DNA from: Erythrobacter oryzae
GTDB taxonomy: Bacteria; Pseudomonadota; Alphaproteobacteria; Sphingomonadales; Sphingomonadaceae
Direction of reading: 5' to 3'
Length of the DNA stretch: 64,000 nt
Assembly: GCF_030271515.1 (NCBI RefSeq)
Contig: NZ_JASCXI010000002.1
Location: 744,001 to 808,000 of the forward strand
A program made the translations under genes and the position numbers. Positions 63,247 through 64,000 of this stretch are shown in pieces. The notes under the pieces were generated by a model that made no database searches, was not told the origin of the DNA, and worked only from the letters and a program-made list of their open reading frames with translations. How positions within the stretch are numbered: the first letter of the stretch is position 1; each line of letters begins with the position of its first letter.

Positions 63247-64000
63247 TCAAGACTGCCGGAACGCCCAGCGCAAGGTGCGGCCCATGCCCCAGGTGGCGGC
63301 GCGTGCGGGAAGTGCGGCGAGCACCGGGCGCTGGAGGTTCAGCATCGCCGCGGCCCATGGGGGCAGCATCGCGACGGCGTCCGCGGTGATCATCGTCTGC
63401 ACGGCAAGCGGCGTGCCCGGCGGGCGCTGGCTGAGCACCAGCTGCGCGACTTCGCGGGCTTCCTTAGAGGTGGCAAGATCGCGGCGCAACTCGCGGAAGA
63501 TCCTGTCGGCCTCCGCCCGCGTCTCGGGCACCGGATCGGCGCCGAGGGCGCGCGCGATGACGGCGAACTGGCGGTAATATTCGTCCTGCTCTGCGACCGG
63601 CATCGCGGGGCGGACATGGCGGATGTAGCCCGCAAGGAAGCTCTGCGCCTCGGTGACGTGAACCCAGGCGAGGGTGCGCGGATTGGTCGCCTCGTAGGCC
63701 GTTCCGTCGGGGAGGGTGCCGCCAAACTTGGCATGGATGCGGTTCACCCGCTCGATCGCCTGCATCGCCGCGTCGCGGTGGCCAAAGGTCGTCACCGCGA
63801 TGAACCGCGCCGTGCGCCGCAGGCGACCGTGCATGTCCTCGCGGAAGTTCGAATGGTCGAGCACGCCCTGCAGCGCATGGGGGTGGAGCATCTGCAACAG
63901 CAGCGCGCGCACCCCGCCGGTCATCATGCCGACGATGTCGGCGTGCACCTGCCGGATCGGCGTATCGCGCGGGAAGAGCGCCTCGTCCGAGGGCGGGGTG
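63247..64000 (-). CDS. MpaB-type (DUF2236) oxygenase family protein, 5' part outside window
   Basis: The frame is open from its stop at 63247 to the right edge, at least 250 codons; the start is not in the window. The region from FPRDTPIRQVHADIVGMMTGG to the C-terminus matches the DUF2236/MpaB family. Conserved blocks are LLQMLHPHALQGVLDHSNFRED, RIHAKFGGTLPDG and AWVHVTEAQSFLAGY. Members such as the Lcp latex-clearing oxygenase and MpaB carry a heme and cleave or oxidise hydrophobic chains; the His-rich block likely binds it. Function here is not known. Confidence 0.88.
   Translation of the reverse strand, partial: TPPSDEALFPRDTPIRQVHADIVGMMTGGVRALLLQMLHPHALQGVLDHSNFREDMHGRLRRTARFIAVTTFGHRDAAMQAIERVNRIHAKFGGTLPDGTAYEATNPRTLAWVHVTEAQSFLAGYIRHVRPAMPVAEQDEYYRQFAVIARALGADPVPETRAEADRIFRELRRDLATSKEAREVAQLVLSQRPPGTPLAVQTMITADAVAMLPPWAAAMLNLQRPVLAALPARAATWGMGRTLRWAFRQS

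Overview
The window looks like a chromosome segment of a high-GC alphaproteobacterium of the Sphingomonadales, most likely an Erythrobacteraceae member (Erythrobacter/Porphyrobacter type). The evidence is the gene content and order: a small aa3-type oxidase subunit IV gene in front of split pntAA-pntAB-pntB; the infA-maf-RNase E/G-yacG-tRNA-Phe run; hisG-hisD-nusB-thiL-hppA; two TonB-dependent receptors; a carotenoid oxygenase and an ABA4-like protein; entericidin-type lipoproteins. There is no rRNA, CRISPR array, prophage, transposase or integrase. This is ordinary core chromosome, densely packed, with many 1-8 nt overlaps inside operons. The assignment is inferred from gene content, not from a search.

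Layout. 1-10 kb: an edge-truncated SDR, an NtrC-like response regulator with a damaged sigma-54 contact loop, the transhydrogenase operon with an extra PH-domain gene, a DXD glycosyltransferase, then a three-gene set (secreted beta-helix protein, diheme cytochrome c, alpha/beta hydrolase) and a racemase. 11-17.5 kb: dgt, an NAD(P)-binding protein, an ABA4-like membrane protein, an acyl-CoA ligase, a DUF938 protein, two entericidins and a DMT transporter. 17.7-24.7 kb: cpaF, glmS, a GGDEF/EAL protein and purQ-purS. 25-38 kb: a TonB receptor behind a candidate PHO box, an M16 protease, purC, tRNA-Phe, yacG, an RNase E/G-like protein, maf, infA, and a second TonB receptor with an unusual repeated insert. 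38-46 kb: a BaiN-type flavoprotein, uvrC, an unknown membrane protein, an OmpA-like protein, a DUF885 peptidase and a carotenoid oxygenase. 46-57 kb: a universal stress protein behind an FNR-like site, an MFS transporter, tesB, a JmjC-like plus GNAT pair, hppA, thiL, nusB, hisD and hisG. 57-64 kb: DUF2332, an alpha/beta hydrolase, an SDR, Nudix, BolA, J-domain, GNAT and two GST genes, and an edge-truncated MpaB-type gene.

How genes work together. The transhydrogenase and the membrane pyrophosphatase both couple the proton gradient to soluble metabolism (NADPH and PPi). purS/purQ and purC serve purine synthesis, and hisG/hisD serve histidine synthesis. The infA-maf-RNase-yacG-tRNA block is a housekeeping information-processing cluster.

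Most interesting structure. (1) The second TonB receptor carries a ~260-residue Gly/Pro/Ala-rich insert holding two copies of a Cys-flanked module exactly 100 residues apart. (2) A ~37-bp palindromic repeat lies in frame inside uvrC and, nearly identical, in the RNase-maf gap. (3) A second palindromic family, at 17.5 and 54.6 kb, has a hairpin with compensatory base changes. (4) The infA leader can form a hairpin that would hide its own ribosome binding site. (5) Candidate FNR and PHO sites precede the stress protein and the first TonB receptor.
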